This document shows positions 51,176 through 60,281 of a stretch of DNA of 64,000 nt, in pieces. A program made the position numbers and the translations under genes. How positions within the stretch are numbered: the stretch's first letter is position 1; each line of letters opens with the position of its first letter. Origin of the DNA: an uncultured Ruminococcus sp. (GTDB lineage: Bacteria > Bacillota > Clostridia > Oscillospirales > Ruminococcaceae); assembly GCA_900543105.1 (NCBI GenBank), contig UQQA01000002.1, positions 1 through 64,000 of the forward strand, given 5' to 3'. Under the pieces are notes generated by a model. It was not told the origin of the DNA. It ran no database searches and worked only from the letters and a program-made list of their open reading frames with translations.

Positions 51176-53293
51176 TCATTGATCTTTTGTATATGAAGCC
51201 GATCCGTTCGGAACAGTCATAAGCTCCTTCGGCAGCCACATTTTCAGCACTCGGTCAAGCGCTGAAAGCTCTATCGGCTTCGCAATAAAATCATCAAAGC
51301 CTGCTTCGATATACATATCCCTTACACCGTTCACGGCATTTGCCGTCAGCGCGATTATCGGGACGTTTTTATAGTATCTGTCGTCCATGCTGCGGATCTC
51401 TTTTGTGACTTCAACGCCGTCCATTTCAGGCATCATGTGATCCATGAATACGATGTCGATATCCTTTGAGCGGAGCATCGATATTGCCGCCCTGCCGCTG
51501 TCGGCGGTAAGGATCTGCATACCGTATGGACGCATAAGTCCGGCGGCGACTTTAAGATTGATGATGTTATCGTCAACAATGAGCACTCTTGCTTTCGGCG
51601 CAATAAAGCGTACCGATGAGGTCCTGCGCTCGCCTATAGCTGTCGGCGTTTTTTCGTGATTGAACACAGAAGCGGCTGTTATCGCATAGAAAGGCTTATA
51701 AACGCACTTCATTTTCGGCGGAACTTCGAACGCGCCAAGTCTGTCCTGAACGATGATGATATCGGTATTCTCGGACATGGCATTGAAAAAAGCGAGGTCT
51801 TCGGTATATTCATCCTTGCCGATGAAAATATGGGTGTATCTTTTTGCCGAGGCTGCCCTTTTTATAGATGAGAGAGAATCGAAAAGCTCAAAATCGGCAT
51901 TGAGCGAGGCTTTAAGCTCCGAAACGAGCGAATAATACTCCTCCGATATCCTCGGCGTAACGTGCTTTGCCATATCGATAAAGAACGCCGCGTGTATCTT
52001 TTCGGTGTCTTTTACGGTGATGAAGGGCTTTCCGTTCGCAACTTCGAGCGGAATAACAAATCGGAACTCCGAGCCAACGCCGACCTCGCTCGAAACATTG
52101 ATGAAGCCGCCCATTGCGCCGACGAGCCTGCGCGAAATGGCAAGTCCGAGCCCCGTTCCCTCAACGGAGCGGTTTTTCTTCGTATCTATCTGCTGAAAGC
52201 TGCTGAAAAGCTTCTCCAGACCCTCGGGCGAGATGCCTATGCCCGTATCGGTGACGGAAACGGAGAGGTTTATCCCGTATTCGTGCCTTGTCTGCGAAAC
52301 GCGAATGACAACGCAGCCTTTTTCGGTGAATTTTATTGCATTCGTAACGAGGTTTATCATCACCTGACGAATACGGAGCTCATCACCGACAAGTCCCGTC
52401 GGGAGGTCGGGGTCGCACTTGACGATAAGCTCTATCGGCTTGTCACCCTTTCGCGTGAGTGCGAGGTTTATAACGTCATTGAGTGTTGAAGCAATGTTGA
52501 ATTCTTCGGAGATGAATTCCATTTTGCCCGATTCTATTTTGGAGAAATCGAGGATATCGTTTATTATCGCGAGCAGGCTCCGTCCCGAATCCTGAATGTT
52601 GAAGCAGTAGTCCCTGACGGTGTCGCTGATATTGTTTTCACGCAGGATAAGTTCGCACATTCCGACTATAGCGTTCATAGGAGTGCGTATCTCGTGGCTC
52701 ATATTCGCAAGGAAGTCGCCCTTTGCGCTGTTCGCCTGCTGTGCGATCTCAAGCAGAGCCGCCTGCTTTTTTCTCGATTCAAAAAGCGTGTAGTTGATGT
52801 ATATGCATACCATAGTATCGAAAAAGTACACTATCGGGAAGCGCACAAGATAGGTTTCGGAATAAGCATAACCAAGCTCACGCAGCGGCGACCACATATA
52901 CACCGCCATAAAAATGCCGAGCAGTATGCAGAACGCTCCTCCGTAAAAAAGCTTATAGAATACAATGCCTATCGGCGGAACGAGCAGCAGCCAGACGATA
53001 CTGAAACCGTCCTTTCCGCCGGTTATGATGAAAAACATCATCATCGCCCCGATAGCGGCGAGAGTATTCACGCTTAAAATAAGAAAGTTGTTTGTTTTTC
53101 TGTACAGAAAATAATTCAGCAAGTACCACACGCCGGCAGTGCCGGTTATGCAGACCATGAGCGTTGAGTGCGTGATAATATTAATAGTACACATCAAAAG
53201 GCTGATAATACCGACCGTGACCGAAATAAGTCCTATCGAGCGCTTGTCGGTGTTTTCAGCGTCCCTTTTCAGTTCTTTTAAAAGTTCAAACAT
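51176..53293 (-). CDS. Hybrid sensor histidine kinase with C-terminal receiver
   Basis: This 705-residue signalling protein has about six N-terminal membrane helices (20-170) without a large external domain, then HisKA with H200 in ANMSHEIRTPMNAIVGM, an HATPase domain with VTNAIKFTEKG, DTGIGIS and GTGLGLAIS, a degenerate receiver-like stretch (about 430-560) without clear phosphoacceptor motifs, and an intact receiver with DDNIINLKVA and the Asp in FMDHMMPEMDG near 618. No output domain or Hpt is present, so a separate partner must complete the relay. The signal is unknown. It lies alone, 30 bp upstream of degV in the same direction. Confidence 0.9.
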   Translation of the reverse strand: MFELLKELKRDAENTDKRSIGLISVTVGIISLLMCTINIITHSTLMVCITGTAGVWYLLNYFLYRKTNNFLILSVNTLAAIGAMMMFFIITGGKDGFSIVWLLLVPPIGIVFYKLFYGGAFCILLGIFMAVYMWSPLRELGYAYSETYLVRFPIVYFFDTMVCIYINYTLFESRKKQAALLEIAQQANSAKGDFLANMSHEIRTPMNAIVGMCELILRENNISDTVRDYCFNIQDSGRSLLAIINDILDFSKIESGKMEFISEEFNIASTLNDVINLALTRKGDKPIELIVKCDPDLPTGLVGDELRIRQVMINLVTNAIKFTEKGCVVIRVSQTRHEYGINLSVSVTDTGIGISPEGLEKLFSSFQQIDTKKNRSVEGTGLGLAISRRLVGAMGGFINVSSEVGVGSEFRFVIPLEVANGKPFITVKDTEKIHAAFFIDMAKHVTPRISEEYYSLVSELKASLNADFELFDSLSSIKRAASAKRYTHIFIGKDEYTEDLAFFNAMSENTDIIIVQDRLGAFEVPPKMKCVYKPFYAITAASVFNHEKTPTAIGERRTSSVRFIAPKARVLIVDDNIINLKVAAGLMRPYGMQILTADSGRAAISMLRSKDIDIVFMDHMMPEMDGVEVTKEIRSMDDRYYKNVPIIALTANAVNGVRDMYIEAGFDDFIAKPIELSALDRVLKMWLPKELMTVPNGSASYTKDQ

Positions 53294-53488
53294 CTGTTGA
53301 TCCTCTATCTATAGTATAAGCTGCCATATTTACAGCTACTTATAATAGATTATAGTATTTTTCTGCGGAAGTGTCAATAAAAATATTGCTATCGGATATT
53401 TTTCTTCCTTGTTTGCTACTTATATTTCAAAGTATGCTGCGCTATTTGTTGAAACTGATATGCGCTCACCTTTATTATAGTATAAAAA

Positions 53489-53522
53489 ATCACCGCACAG
53501 AATTTTCACTCTGTGCAGTGAT
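53489..53522 (-). terminator. Terminator of the cupin gene
   Basis: TCAC.GCACAGA and TCTGTGC.GTGA form a stem followed on the minus strand by TTTTTTATA, 17 bp after the cupin stop. The rest of 53294-53488 is AT-rich with nothing recognisable. Confidence 0.75.
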
Positions 53523-53538
53523 AAAGTTTGCGCAAAGT

Positions 53539-53862
53539 TCAGTAGGAAACGATGAGCTGCATCTTGAAGCGTTCTTCGCCGTAAACAGCGTGAGGGACAT
53601 CCTTTGGCATAATGAGCGTTTCGCCTGATTTGAGGAAGAAAACCTCGCCGCCGACTGTGAATCTGCCCTTGCCCTCAAGGACTGTTACCATAGCGTCACC
53701 CGATGCTGCGTGAGTGGAGATTTCCTCGCCCTTGTCAAATGAGAAGATTGTCATGCTTACAAGATCGTTCTGAACAAGGGTCTTGCTTGCGACCTGACCG
53801 CTCCGGTATTCGACCTGATCTTTAAGGTTTATTTTTTCCTGCTTTGCAATATTTTTATACAT
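53539..53862 (-). CDS. Cupin domain protein
   Basis: This is a 107-residue single-cupin protein. The two cupin motifs are visible as GEEISTHAASGDAMVTVLEG and GETLIMPKDVPHAVYG. The metal ligand pattern is reduced in the first motif (H-A-A instead of HxH). The function is unknown; such small cupins are common in anaerobes. Confidence 0.82.
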   Translation of the reverse strand: MYKNIAKQEKINLKDQVEYRSGQVASKTLVQNDLVSMTIFSFDKGEEISTHAASGDAMVTVLEGKGRFTVGGEVFFLKSGETLIMPKDVPHAVYGEERFKMQLIVSY

Positions 53863-54428
53863 TTTATTTCCTCCTGAAAAAGCTATATAATTATAGTATG
53901 TTTTTATTGCCGCTTTATACTAAGAAAATACCGATTAATATTTTTCAGCCGTTTTTCAAAACGTCGAAGCGAACGCTGCACTTTGATTAAAAATTAGTGC
54001 CGAGGCTTTTTTTGAAGGCAATATTATTACACCGTTTTTGTCAAGTCCGTGAAGAAGAACATTCTCAAAAAGCTCTGAAAAAGCGTTTTTGGACCCTTTT
54101 TTTGAGCTTATTGGGGGCAAAAACGCGATTTTATGTTTTGACTAACAAAATGTGTTAAAGTTAGAAGTAATTTGTGATATCTCACAAATCGCCCTCCAAA
54201 ATTATAAACTTTTAGTTTAAATTTGTCAACTTATGTAACAGATAATGGTATGTAACCCATAATATGGCGTTACATTGATTTTGATAAAGGCAGGTTTAGG
54301 AAGTTTGCATAAAGCTTTTTGGAACAAAATTCCATAATTCTCCCTATTTCAGCTTTTATCAGGGGTGTTTGAGGGGGCGAAAATTGCCTGTTTTGTGCAT
54401 ATTAAACAAAAAAGAGGTTCAAATAAAT
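53863..54428. other. Gene-free AT-rich region with a repeat remnant and inverted repeats
   Basis: No gene is evident. At about 53916-53999 there is a degenerate MITE-like remnant, ending GCACTTTGATTAAAAATTAGT, which matches the ends of copies at 2118-2221 and 63066-63187. TGTAACCCAT at about 54249 is repeated in inverted form as ATGGGTTACA at about 54484, downstream of the promoter of the next gene. GTGATATCTCAC near 54172 is a short palindrome. Confidence 0.45.
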
Positions 54429-54457
54429 TTGACAAACAGCTATTTTGATTTTATAAT
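54429..54457 (+). promoter_or_regulatory. Consensus promoter of the 3D-domain protein gene
   Basis: TTGACA (54429-54434) and TATAAT (54452-54457) with a 17-bp spacer, a perfect sigma-A consensus. The predicted leader of about 95 nt contains TGGGTTAC and GTGACCCA, able to form an 8-bp stem that ends about 30 bp before the ATG. Confidence 0.85.
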
Positions 54458-54558
54458 AGCTAAAGTCGCTTAAAGATTACAAATGGGTTACAAACGATTA
54501 ATATTCAGTAATGACATAATGTGACCCAACAGATCAAAGCAATCAAAAAGGAGATTTT

Positions 54559-55554
54559 ATGAGCAGACCTATTAAACTACCGTTAAAAAGCTTGCAGGAC
54601 GTAAAAAAACAGAAAGTTGTTTCAATTGCTACTGCTGCTGCAGCCGGAATCGTAATTCTTCTGCTGGTCATTTTCGGGGCTGTAAAGGCTTCTTCCAACG
54701 AGCCTGTTTTTGAAGCAGACATCGTCAACGCTTCGCGCATCGGTGAAGAAACTGTTACAGTGAACCCCAACCCGTACCGCAAGGTGAAAATTTTTGCCGA
54801 CGGAAACAATTACGTTGTAAGAGCAAAGGGAAACGTTGCCGATGCTATCAACGCGGCAGGCATCGAGGTCGATGATGATGACCTTATCAATGTCGGACTT
54901 TCCGAACCGCTCAATGCAAATACAGACATCGTTATCAACCGGGTTGAATACGTTACCGAAGTCAAGCTTGAAGCTATCGACTATGCGACCGAATACAAGG
55001 AAGACGACAGCTACATTATCGGCTTCTCCAAGGTTCTCGTTGACGGCGAAGAGGGCGAACTCGCAAAGACTATCTGTCACACCTACGTTGACGGAAAGCT
55101 CGCAAGCTCGGACATCGTAAGCACGGAAGTCACAGAAGAACCTGTTGACGAAGTTATCGTTCAGGGCACAGCCGAGGTAAATCCGATAGCCGCAATGAGC
55201 ATCTCACAGCTTGATGTTCCCGATTATCTCACGCTCGATGAAAACGGCGTTCCCACTTCATATTCAAACGTCCTCACGGGCAAATCCTGCGCATATAGCG
55301 CAAAGCCAACCGCAAAGACAGCCTCGGGCAGACAGGTCAAGGTCGGCTATGTTGCAGTTGACCCTGCAATAATCCCTTACGGAACGGAGCTTTACATCGT
55401 TTCCACCGACGGAAAATACGTTTACGGCTACGCTGTCGCAGCCGATACGGGAACAGCGCTTCTCGATGGACGTATCCTCGTTGACCTCTTTATGGAAAGC
55501 TACGACGCAAGCTGCGACTGGGGCGCAAAGCAGGTCAATATTTACATTCTGTAA
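54559..55554 (+). CDS. Cell-wall protein with G5-like and 3D domains (YabE/Rpf-like)
   Basis: This is a 331-residue surface protein, possibly a peptidoglycan-cleaving enzyme. One membrane anchor (about 21-43) is followed by a ubiquitin-like DUF348 domain (RAKGNVADAINAAGIEVDDDD), a G5-like domain (about 135-215), and a C-terminal 3D domain with DPAIIPYGTELYIVS and ADTGTA..DLFM, where the Asp residues are conserved. Such proteins resemble YabE and the resuscitation-promoting factors. AAAGGAG precedes the ATG. It has its own strong promoter. Confidence 0.85.
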   Translation: MSRPIKLPLKSLQDVKKQKVVSIATAAAAGIVILLLVIFGAVKASSNEPVFEADIVNASRIGEETVTVNPNPYRKVKIFADGNNYVVRAKGNVADAINAAGIEVDDDDLINVGLSEPLNANTDIVINRVEYVTEVKLEAIDYATEYKEDDSYIIGFSKVLVDGEEGELAKTICHTYVDGKLASSDIVSTEVTEEPVDEVIVQGTAEVNPIAAMSISQLDVPDYLTLDENGVPTSYSNVLTGKSCAYSAKPTAKTASGRQVKVGYVAVDPAIIPYGTELYIVSTDGKYVYGYAVAADTGTALLDGRILVDLFMESYDASCDWGAKQVNIYIL

Positions 55555-55886
55555 AAAAATATAAAGATATACAAAACGGAAAAGTGTTCCCTCTGCTCTC
55601 GGGCAGGGGGAGCTTCGTTTTATGGGGATCTCTCCGTATACGAATTGTAATATCAAACAATATAATACTATCTGTATCAAACATTAGCAGCAGAATATCG
55701 GCAAGAATAATGTAAGGAACGGGTCGCCAGTCCCGTTTTCGGACGATATTGTTGACTGCTGGACGGAAAAACCGTCCCCTACAATAGCTTATACTAAACA
55801 ACATTTAAAATTTTGTTATATAAAATTACTTTTAGTAATATTATATTTAAAATAAACAATGAGTAGTTGATTCAGTGCCGTGTTGC
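55555..55886. repeat. Gene-free region with small hairpins and a partial MITE end
   Basis: AACGGG and CCCGTT (about 55719-55738) and GGACGG-AAAAA-CCGTCC (about 55761-55778) form two small hairpins of a kind often dispersed in such genomes. At 55791-55815 ATACTAAACAACATTTAAAAT is a half-copy of the MITE-like end of copies 1 and 3. No gene is seen. Confidence 0.45.
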
Positions 55887-55915
55887 TTGACAAAACTCGG
55901 TTCGTGTGGTATATT
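55887..55915 (+). promoter_or_regulatory. Promoter of the nitroreductase gene
   Basis: TTGACA (55887-55892) and TATATT (55910-55915) are 17 bp apart, 38 bp before the ATG. Confidence 0.75.
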
Positions 55916-55952
55916 TATGGCAGAAGATTTTCGTATAAAGGAGCGTACCATT

Positions 55953-56492
55953 ATGGAATTCAAAGAACTTATAGAAGCAAGAAGAAGCATCAGAGCTTAC
56001 GCCGAAAACGTGACCGTTACTGCGGACGATATAAAATCGATGATAAGCGCCGCACAGCAGGCTCCGTCGTGGAAAAATTCACAGACGGGAAGATATTACG
56101 CTGTTATCTCGCCGGAAATGATCGCTAAGGTGCAGAGCGAATGTCTGCCCGAGTTCAATCAAAACAATTCCAGAAATGCAGGTGCGCTCATCGTTGCGGC
56201 TTATGTTGCCAACCGTTCGGGCTTTGACCGTGACGGCAATCCCACGAACGAGTGCGGAAACGAATGGGGCGCTTACGACCTCGGACTTCAGAATCAGAAC
56301 CTCCTCCTTGCCGCAAGGGACAGCGGCTTTGACACGCTCATTATGGGTATCCGCAATGCGGAAAAGCTCCGTGAAATGCTCGGTATCCCCGAAGATCAGC
56401 ACGTTATGTCTGTGATCGCAGTTGGTAAGAGAGCCGCTGAACCTCAGAAGCCTGAAAGGAAGAATACCGAAGATATAGTGAAAATGTTCTGA
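55953..56492 (+). CDS. Nitroreductase family protein
   Basis: This is an FMN-dependent NAD(P)H oxidoreductase of 180 residues. EARRSIRAYAENVTVT and APSWKNSQTGRYY are the flavin-binding ends, and LGIPEDQHVMSVIAVGKRA near the C-terminus matches the family. The substrate is unknown. The ATG at 55953 has AAAGGAG 9 bp upstream and lies after the promoter, whereas the longer frame from 55875 starts before the promoter. Confidence 0.88.
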   Translation: MEFKELIEARRSIRAYAENVTVTADDIKSMISAAQQAPSWKNSQTGRYYAVISPEMIAKVQSECLPEFNQNNSRNAGALIVAAYVANRSGFDRDGNPTNECGNEWGAYDLGLQNQNLLLAARDSGFDTLIMGIRNAEKLREMLGIPEDQHVMSVIAVGKRAAEPQKPERKNTEDIVKMF

Positions 56493-56526
56493 CCTTAACA
56501 CTATATATAGTATTGATGCATAAAAT

Positions 56527-56562
56527 GAGCCGTTCCGTCAAGCCTTTTGGAACGGCTCTTTT
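56527..56562 (+). terminator. Terminator of the nitroreductase gene
   Basis: GAGCCGTTCC and GGAACGGCTC form a 10-bp stem followed by TTTTTG. Just upstream, at 56499-56514, ACACTATATATAGTA resembles an NrdR box but is on the far side of the terminator from nrdD. Confidence 0.85.
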
Positions 56563-56637
56563 TGTCAATCCGCAATATCGCCAAAAAAGGAATGGGAAAT
56601 TCATAAAAAACGCCGACCATGAAAATATGTAACTCCC

Positions 56638-56666
56638 TTGTTTTTAATTATGAACTGTGATATAAT
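56638..56666 (+). promoter_or_regulatory. nrdDG promoter
   Basis: TTGTTT (56638-56643) and TATAAT (56661-56666) with a 17-bp spacer. The first NrdR box begins at the base after the -10, so repressor binding would block transcription. Confidence 0.75.
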
Positions 56667-56712
56667 TCAATATATGGTGCTCGAAAATAAAACATTTTAC
56701 AATATATAGTGT
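56667..56712 (+). promoter_or_regulatory. Two NrdR boxes
   Basis: TCAATATATGGTGC (56667-56680) and ACAATATATAGTGT (56699-56712) match the NrdR box pattern. Start-to-start distance is 32 bp, about three helical turns, the usual spacing for paired NrdR sites. NrdR represses ribonucleotide reductase genes when dATP is high; its gene is not in the window. Confidence 0.85.
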
Positions 56713-56825
56713 ACCGATAGGCGTTAAACGTTTGATATTTACTGTAAGTTTAATAAATTTGACAGAAAGCCGATAAACAGCTCGGCGAAAAAGAATGAAA
56801 AGGCAAGGAACAGGGAGGGCCAAAA

Positions 56826-59000
56826 ATGAAGATCATCAAAAGAAACGGAGCGGAAGAGGTTTTTGACATCAACAAGGTCGTGAACGCTATCGCCAAGGCT
56901 AACAACGCAGGTGATAAGAACGAGCTTACCGAGGGTCAGATCGCAGACATCGCCGACTATATCGAATATAAGTGCGGCAAGGTCGGAAGAGCCGTTTCTG
57001 TCGAGGAAATTCAGGATATGGTCGAGGGTCAGATCATGGCAAAGGGCGCATTCGACGTTGCGCGCCGCTATGTAAGATACCGTTACACCCGTTCGCTCAT
57101 CCGTAAGGCAAACACCACAGACGACCGCATACTCACCCTTCTCGAATGTAACAACGAGGAAGTTATGCAGGAAAATTCCAACAAAAACCCCGTTGTCAAC
57201 AGCGTTCAGCGTGACTATATGGCAGGCGAGGTCAGCCGTGATATCACAAATCGTCTGCTCCTGCCGCCCGATATCGTTGAAGCCGACAAGCAGGGCATTA
57301 TCCACTTCCACGACTCCGATTATTTCGCACAGCATATGCACAACTGCGACCTCGTGAACCTTGAAGATATGCTCCAGAACGGCACAGTCATCAGCGAAAC
57401 GCTCATCGAAAAGCCTCACAGCTTCTCAACTGCCTGCAATATCGCAACTCAGATAATCGCACAGGTCGCTTCAAATCAGTACGGCGGTCAGAGCATAAGC
57501 CTTGCGCATCTTGCTCCGTTTGTACAGATATCCCGTGAAAAAATTCACCGTGATGTCCTCGAAGAAGTAAAGGCTCTCGGTGCGACACCGAGCGAAACAA
57601 AGGTTGCAGAGATAGTTGAAAAGCGTCTTCACAAGGAGATCGAAAAGGGCGTTCAGACTATCCAGTATCAGGTCGTGACCTTGATGACAACAAACGGTCA
57701 GGCTCCTTTCCTCACCGTGTTCATGTATCTTAACGAAGCCAAGAACGAAAATGAGAAGCAGGATCTTGCGCTCATCATCGAAGAAATGCTCCGTCAGCGC
57801 TATCAGGGCGTAAAGAACGAAGCAGGCGTGTGGATAACACCTGCTTTCCCGAAGCTTATATATGTTCTCGAAAATGATAACGTAGACGAGGACAGCCCGT
57901 ATTTCTACCTCACCGAGCTTGCCGCAAAATGCACGGCGAAACGCCTTGTTCCCGATTATATCAGCGAAAAGGTAATGCTCCGGCTCAAGGTGGACAGGAA
58001 CGGCGAGGGACACTGCTATACCTGCATGGGCTGCAGAAGCTTCCTCACACCTTATGTTGACGAGAACGGCAAGCCTAAGTATTACGGCAGATTCAATCAG
58101 GGCGTTGTAACTATCAACCTTGTTGACGTTGCGCTCTCCTCGGGCGGCGATATGGATAAATTCTGGAAGATATTCGATGACCGCCTTGACCTTTGCTACC
58201 GTGCGCTGATGTGCCGTCACGAAAGGCTCAAAGGCACATTGTCCGATGCCGCACCTATCCTCTGGCAGTACGGCGCACTCGCAAGACTTAAAAAGGGCGA
58301 GCCTATCGACAAGCTCCTCTACGGCGGATATTCCACCATTTCGCTCGGCTATGCAGGTCTTTGCGAATGTACAAGATATATGACGGGCAAGTCCCACACC
58401 GACCCCGAAGCTACACCGTTTGCACTTGAAGTTATGCAGCACATGAACGATGTCTGCGCAGAATGGAAAAAGAAAGAGAACATCGACTTCTCTATCTACG
58501 GCACTCCGCTCGAAAGCACGACCTATAAATTCTCCAAGTGCCTGCAGAAGCGTTTCGGCATAATCAAGGGCGTAACGGACAAGAATTATATCACGAACAG
58601 CTATCACGTTCACGTTACCGAGCAGATAGACGCTTTCACAAAGCTCAAATTTGAATCGCAGTTCCAGGCTCTCTCCCCCGGAGGAGCTATCAGCTATGTT
58701 GAAGTTCCGAATATGCAGAACAACATTCCTGCCGTTATAAAGATAATGAAATTCATCTATGAAAACATTATGTATGCGGAACTCAACACAAAAAGCGACT
58801 ACTGCCAGGTATGCGGATATGACGGCGAGATAAAGATCGTCGAGGACGAGGATGGCAAGCTCGTCTGGGAATGTCCGAACTGCAAGAACCGTGACCAGAA
58901 CAAGCTCAATGTTGCCCGCCGCACCTGCGGTTATATCGGCACACAGTTCTGGAATCAGGGCAGAACGCAGGAGATAAAAGAAAGGGTACTCCATCTGTAA
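56826..59000 (+). CDS. nrdD: Anaerobic (class III) ribonucleoside-triphosphate reductase
   Basis: NrdD makes deoxynucleotides under anaerobic conditions with a glycyl radical. The 724-residue protein has an N-terminal ATP-cone (residues about 1-90, starting IIKRNGAEEVFDINKVVNAI), the catalytic barrel, four zinc-site cysteines in CQVCG and CPNC (about 659-684), and the glycyl radical at G702 in RRTCGYIGTQFW. GGGAGGG precedes the ATG. It overlaps nrdG by 1 bp (TAATG). Confidence 0.97.
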   Translation: MKIIKRNGAEEVFDINKVVNAIAKANNAGDKNELTEGQIADIADYIEYKCGKVGRAVSVEEIQDMVEGQIMAKGAFDVARRYVRYRYTRSLIRKANTTDDRILTLLECNNEEVMQENSNKNPVVNSVQRDYMAGEVSRDITNRLLLPPDIVEADKQGIIHFHDSDYFAQHMHNCDLVNLEDMLQNGTVISETLIEKPHSFSTACNIATQIIAQVASNQYGGQSISLAHLAPFVQISREKIHRDVLEEVKALGATPSETKVAEIVEKRLHKEIEKGVQTIQYQVVTLMTTNGQAPFLTVFMYLNEAKNENEKQDLALIIEEMLRQRYQGVKNEAGVWITPAFPKLIYVLENDNVDEDSPYFYLTELAAKCTAKRLVPDYISEKVMLRLKVDRNGEGHCYTCMGCRSFLTPYVDENGKPKYYGRFNQGVVTINLVDVALSSGGDMDKFWKIFDDRLDLCYRALMCRHERLKGTLSDAAPILWQYGALARLKKGEPIDKLLYGGYSTISLGYAGLCECTRYMTGKSHTDPEATPFALEVMQHMNDVCAEWKKKENIDFSIYGTPLESTTYKFSKCLQKRFGIIKGVTDKNYITNSYHVHVTEQIDAFTKLKFESQFQALSPGGAISYVEVPNMQNNIPAVIKIMKFIYENIMYAELNTKSDYCQVCGYDGEIKIVEDEDGKLVWECPNCKNRDQNKLNVARRTCGYIGTQFWNQGRTQEIKERVLHL

Positions 59001-59536
59001 TGAATTACGGTGAAATAAAGAATTTTGATATTGCAAACGGCGAGGGTGTCCGAGTTTCGTTATTCGTTTCGGGCTGCACCCACCATTGCAAAGGCTGCTT
59101 TAACCCCGAAACATGGAATTTCGGCTTCGGCAGCGTCTACACAAAGGAAACAGAAGACAGCATAATGAAAATGCTGTCTTTTCCTTACATTGACGGACTT
59201 TCGCTGCTCGGCGGCGAGCCGTTTGAACCCGATAATCAGCGTGAGCTTGTAAAGCTGCTGAAAAGGGTGCGCGCCGAGCTTCCCGACAAGGACGTGTGGT
59301 GCTATTCGGGATATATTTTCGATGAAGAGCTGCTCTCCGAAAGCCGCGCAAGATGCGAGGTCACGGACGAGATGCTTTCGCTAATCGATGTGCTTGTTGA
59401 CGGCGAATTCAGGGAAGAATTAAAGGACGTTTCACTCGTTTTCAGAGGTTCTTCCAACCAGCGCATGATCGATGTGAAAAAGTCGCTCGAAAGCGGCGAA
59501 GTTGTCCCCTATAAACTGAAAATGAGTGATATATAA
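59000..59536 (+). CDS. nrdG: Anaerobic ribonucleotide reductase activating protein
   Basis: NrdG is the radical-SAM enzyme that makes the glycyl radical of NrdD. The cluster ligands are C26, C30 and C33 in SGCTHHCKGCFN, with the SAM-binding GGEPF at LSLLGGEPFEPDN. Length (178 residues) is usual. It is translationally coupled to nrdD. Confidence 0.96.
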   Translation: MNYGEIKNFDIANGEGVRVSLFVSGCTHHCKGCFNPETWNFGFGSVYTKETEDSIMKMLSFPYIDGLSLLGGEPFEPDNQRELVKLLKRVRAELPDKDVWCYSGYIFDEELLSESRARCEVTDEMLSLIDVLVDGEFREELKDVSLVFRGSSNQRMIDVKKSLESGEVVPYKLKMSDI

Positions 59537-59538
59537 TT

Positions 59539-60267
59539 ATGAAAATACTGATAATCCGCCACGGCGACCCGAATTACGAGATAGACGGTTTGACCGAAAA
59601 AGGCAAATGCGAAGCCGAATTTCTCTCCGAGCGCATTTCAAAGCTTGATGTAAGAAAATTTTACGTTTCGCCCCTCGGCAGAGCAAAGGCAACAGCCGCT
59701 TATACTCTCGAAAAGATGAACCGTACAGCCGAGGAATGTCCGTGGCTGCGTGAGTTTGATGCTAAAATAACGGACGAACACAGCGGCGAACAGCGTATCC
59801 CGTGGGACTTGCTCCCCGAGGACTGGACAAAGGTCAGCGAGTATTACAGCAAGGACGAGTGGTACAAAGCTCCGCTTATGGCTAAGGGCAATGTCATTGA
59901 CGAAGCGAAAAAGGTCTATGAGGGACTGGACAAAATTCTCGCCGAGAACGGCTATGTCCGTGAGGGAAACTTTTACCGTGCCGAAAAGCCCAACAATGAT
60001 ACGATAGTGCTTTTCTGTCACTTCGGCGTTGAGTGCGTGATGCTCGGCTATCTGCTCGGTATCTCGCCCGTTCTGCTCTGGCACGGCTTTTGCGCCGCTC
60101 CGACCTCCGTTACAACGCTCGTCACTGAGGAACGCCGCAAGGGCATTGCATACTTCCGCACGGGCTCGTTCGGCGACACTTCGCACCTTTATGTGAAAGG
60201 CGAGCCGCCCGCATTTGCGGCAAGATTCTGCGAGTGCTTCGATAACGAAGATGAAAGACACGATTAA
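59539..60267 (+). CDS. Histidine phosphatase family protein
   Basis: This is a 242-residue phosphoglycerate mutase-like protein. The catalytic RHG is in LIIRHGDPNYEIDGLTEKG, and the second His is in FCHFGVECVML. The substrate is unknown. It starts 2 bp after nrdG, so it is probably expressed with nrdDG. Confidence 0.88.
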   Translation: MKILIIRHGDPNYEIDGLTEKGKCEAEFLSERISKLDVRKFYVSPLGRAKATAAYTLEKMNRTAEECPWLREFDAKITDEHSGEQRIPWDLLPEDWTKVSEYYSKDEWYKAPLMAKGNVIDEAKKVYEGLDKILAENGYVREGNFYRAEKPNNDTIVLFCHFGVECVMLGYLLGISPVLLWHGFCAAPTSVTTLVTEERRKGIAYFRTGSFGDTSHLYVKGEPPAFAARFCECFDNEDERHD

Positions 60268-60281
60268 AGGATATTTAAAAT

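Noticed and set aside
54000..54558. c-di-AMP (ydaO-type) riboswitch before the 3D-domain protein
   Set aside because: Such leaders often precede cell-wall hydrolases, but the conserved core is absent and the predicted leader is only about 95 nt.
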